Positions 40,083 to 40,602 of a DNA stretch of 40,602 bases are shown here, one piece after another (positions within the stretch are counted from its first letter, which is position 1; each line of letters opens with the position of its first letter). The DNA lies in NCBI GenBank assembly GCA_018713795.1, contig DVOE01000002.1, forward strand, positions 1-40,602. The letters are read 5' to 3'. The translations under genes were made by a program, and so were the position numbers. The notes under the pieces were generated by a model that made no database searches, had not been told where the DNA came from, and saw only the letters and a list, made by a program, of their open reading frames with translations. Origin of the DNA: Candidatus Limadaptatus stercoripullorum (GTDB lineage Bacteria; Bacillota; Clostridia; Christensenellales; CAG-917).

Positions 40083-40602
40083 TATTCAGCCGCCTCCTCG
40101 ATTTTCTTGATTGCGCCCTTGGTGATGACGATGTTGCGGGCGGCAACGATGTCGTACACGCTGAGCAGCCTGACCTCTTCGAGAGAAACGGTGGGGATGT
40201 TGCGGCTGGCGCGCAGCGCCGCTTCGTCATAAGACTCCACGACGAACAGCGTCCTGCCCGCGAGCCCGAGGGCGTCCACCGTCTCAGCCACCAGCTTGGT
40301 CTTGGGCTCGGCAAGCGCGAACTTGTCGAGGACGACGACCTGCTGCTGACGGATCTTTTCGGAAAGCGCGCTGCAGAAAGCGGCTCTCTTCATGTTCTTG
40401 TTGATCTTCTGGGAGAAATCGCGGGGCTTCTTTGCGAACACCACGCCGCCGCCCGTGTGCTGGGGCGCGACAAGGCTGCCCTGACGAGCGCGGCCCGTGC
40501 CCTTCTGACGGTACGGCTTTGCGCCGCCTCCGCGAACTTCGCTCCTGGTGAGCGCGCTCATCGTGCCCTGACGCTTGTTGGCGAGCTGAGCCACGACGAC
40601 CT
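40082..40602 (-). CDS. rplD: 50S ribosomal protein L4 (5' end outside window)
   Basis: It lines the peptide tunnel; in E. coli it also represses the S10 operon. The visible part has [40 protein letters not shown] and [20 protein letters not shown], then the globular core. The frame is open to the right edge, so about 35-40 N-terminal residues are missing. The ORF-track start at 40594 is an internal codon (GTG), not the true start. Confidence 0.97.
   Translation of the reverse strand, partial: VVVAQLANKRQGTMSALTRSEVRGGGAKPYRQKGTGRARQGSLVAPQHTGGGVVFAKKPRDFSQKINKNMKRAAFCSALSEKIRQQQVVVLDKFALAEPKTKLVAETVDALGLAGRTLFVVESYDEAALRASRNIPTVSLEEVRLLSVYDIVAARNIVITKGAIKKIEEAAE

Overview
The window looks like the chromosome of an uncultured, GC-rich, gut-type member of the Bacillota (class Clostridia; a Christensenellales-like lineage would fit, but that is inference). 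Supporting signs are strong GGAGG ribosome-binding sites, a single unbroken S10-spc-alpha ribosomal operon with a zinc-type S14 and a KOW-domain gene between map and infA, zinc-lid adenylate kinase, BspA-like LRR lipoprotein, GPH sugar symporters, and an rRNA leader with the Bacillota 'CTTGAAAATTGAAC' element.

Layout. 1-400: tandem promoters and leader of an rRNA operon firing leftward; its 16S gene should start just outside the window. 398-1471: mnmA. 1526-2080: a 78/79-bp tandem repeat array. 2264-4478: leftward operon PPOX-family protein, inositol-monophosphatase-family enzyme, cysteine synthase. 4698-8553: rightward operon GH2 glycosidase plus GPH symporter. 8605-9611: gene-free mosaic of palindromic repeats, ending at tRNA-Arg(CCG). 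9756-15219: leftward operon N-acyl-D-amino-acid deacylase, GPH symporter, GH35 beta-galactosidase. 15496-16362: lipid/diacylglycerol kinase. 16581-17648: BspA-like lipoprotein. 18105-24907: central-metabolism genes (gapA, HAD phosphatase, iron alcohol dehydrogenase, M29 aminopeptidase, class II aldolase) separated by structured repeats. 25370-26113: ttcA. 26192-40602: thirty genes of the S10-spc-alpha operon, from rplQ back to a truncated rplD, all leftward.

How the genes work together. The two glycosidase/transporter operons would import and hydrolyse beta-linked glycosides in the cytoplasm; aldolase, GAPDH and the iron alcohol dehydrogenase then belong to fermentative glycolysis. MnmA, TtcA, tRNA-Arg, the rRNA leader and the ribosomal operon are translation functions.

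The most unusual content is in the gaps between genes. A family of ~115-130-nt structured hairpin elements (five full copies and two half copies, 17.8-22.7 kb) keeps a common outer stem and apical stem while the inner stem changes sequence on both arms, so base pairing rather than sequence is conserved. In three cases the element abuts or contains the stop codon of the neighbouring gene and always has the same orientation relative to it. A second dispersed repeat and a palindromic module are often found next to it. I could not search any database, so whether the family is already described is unknown.
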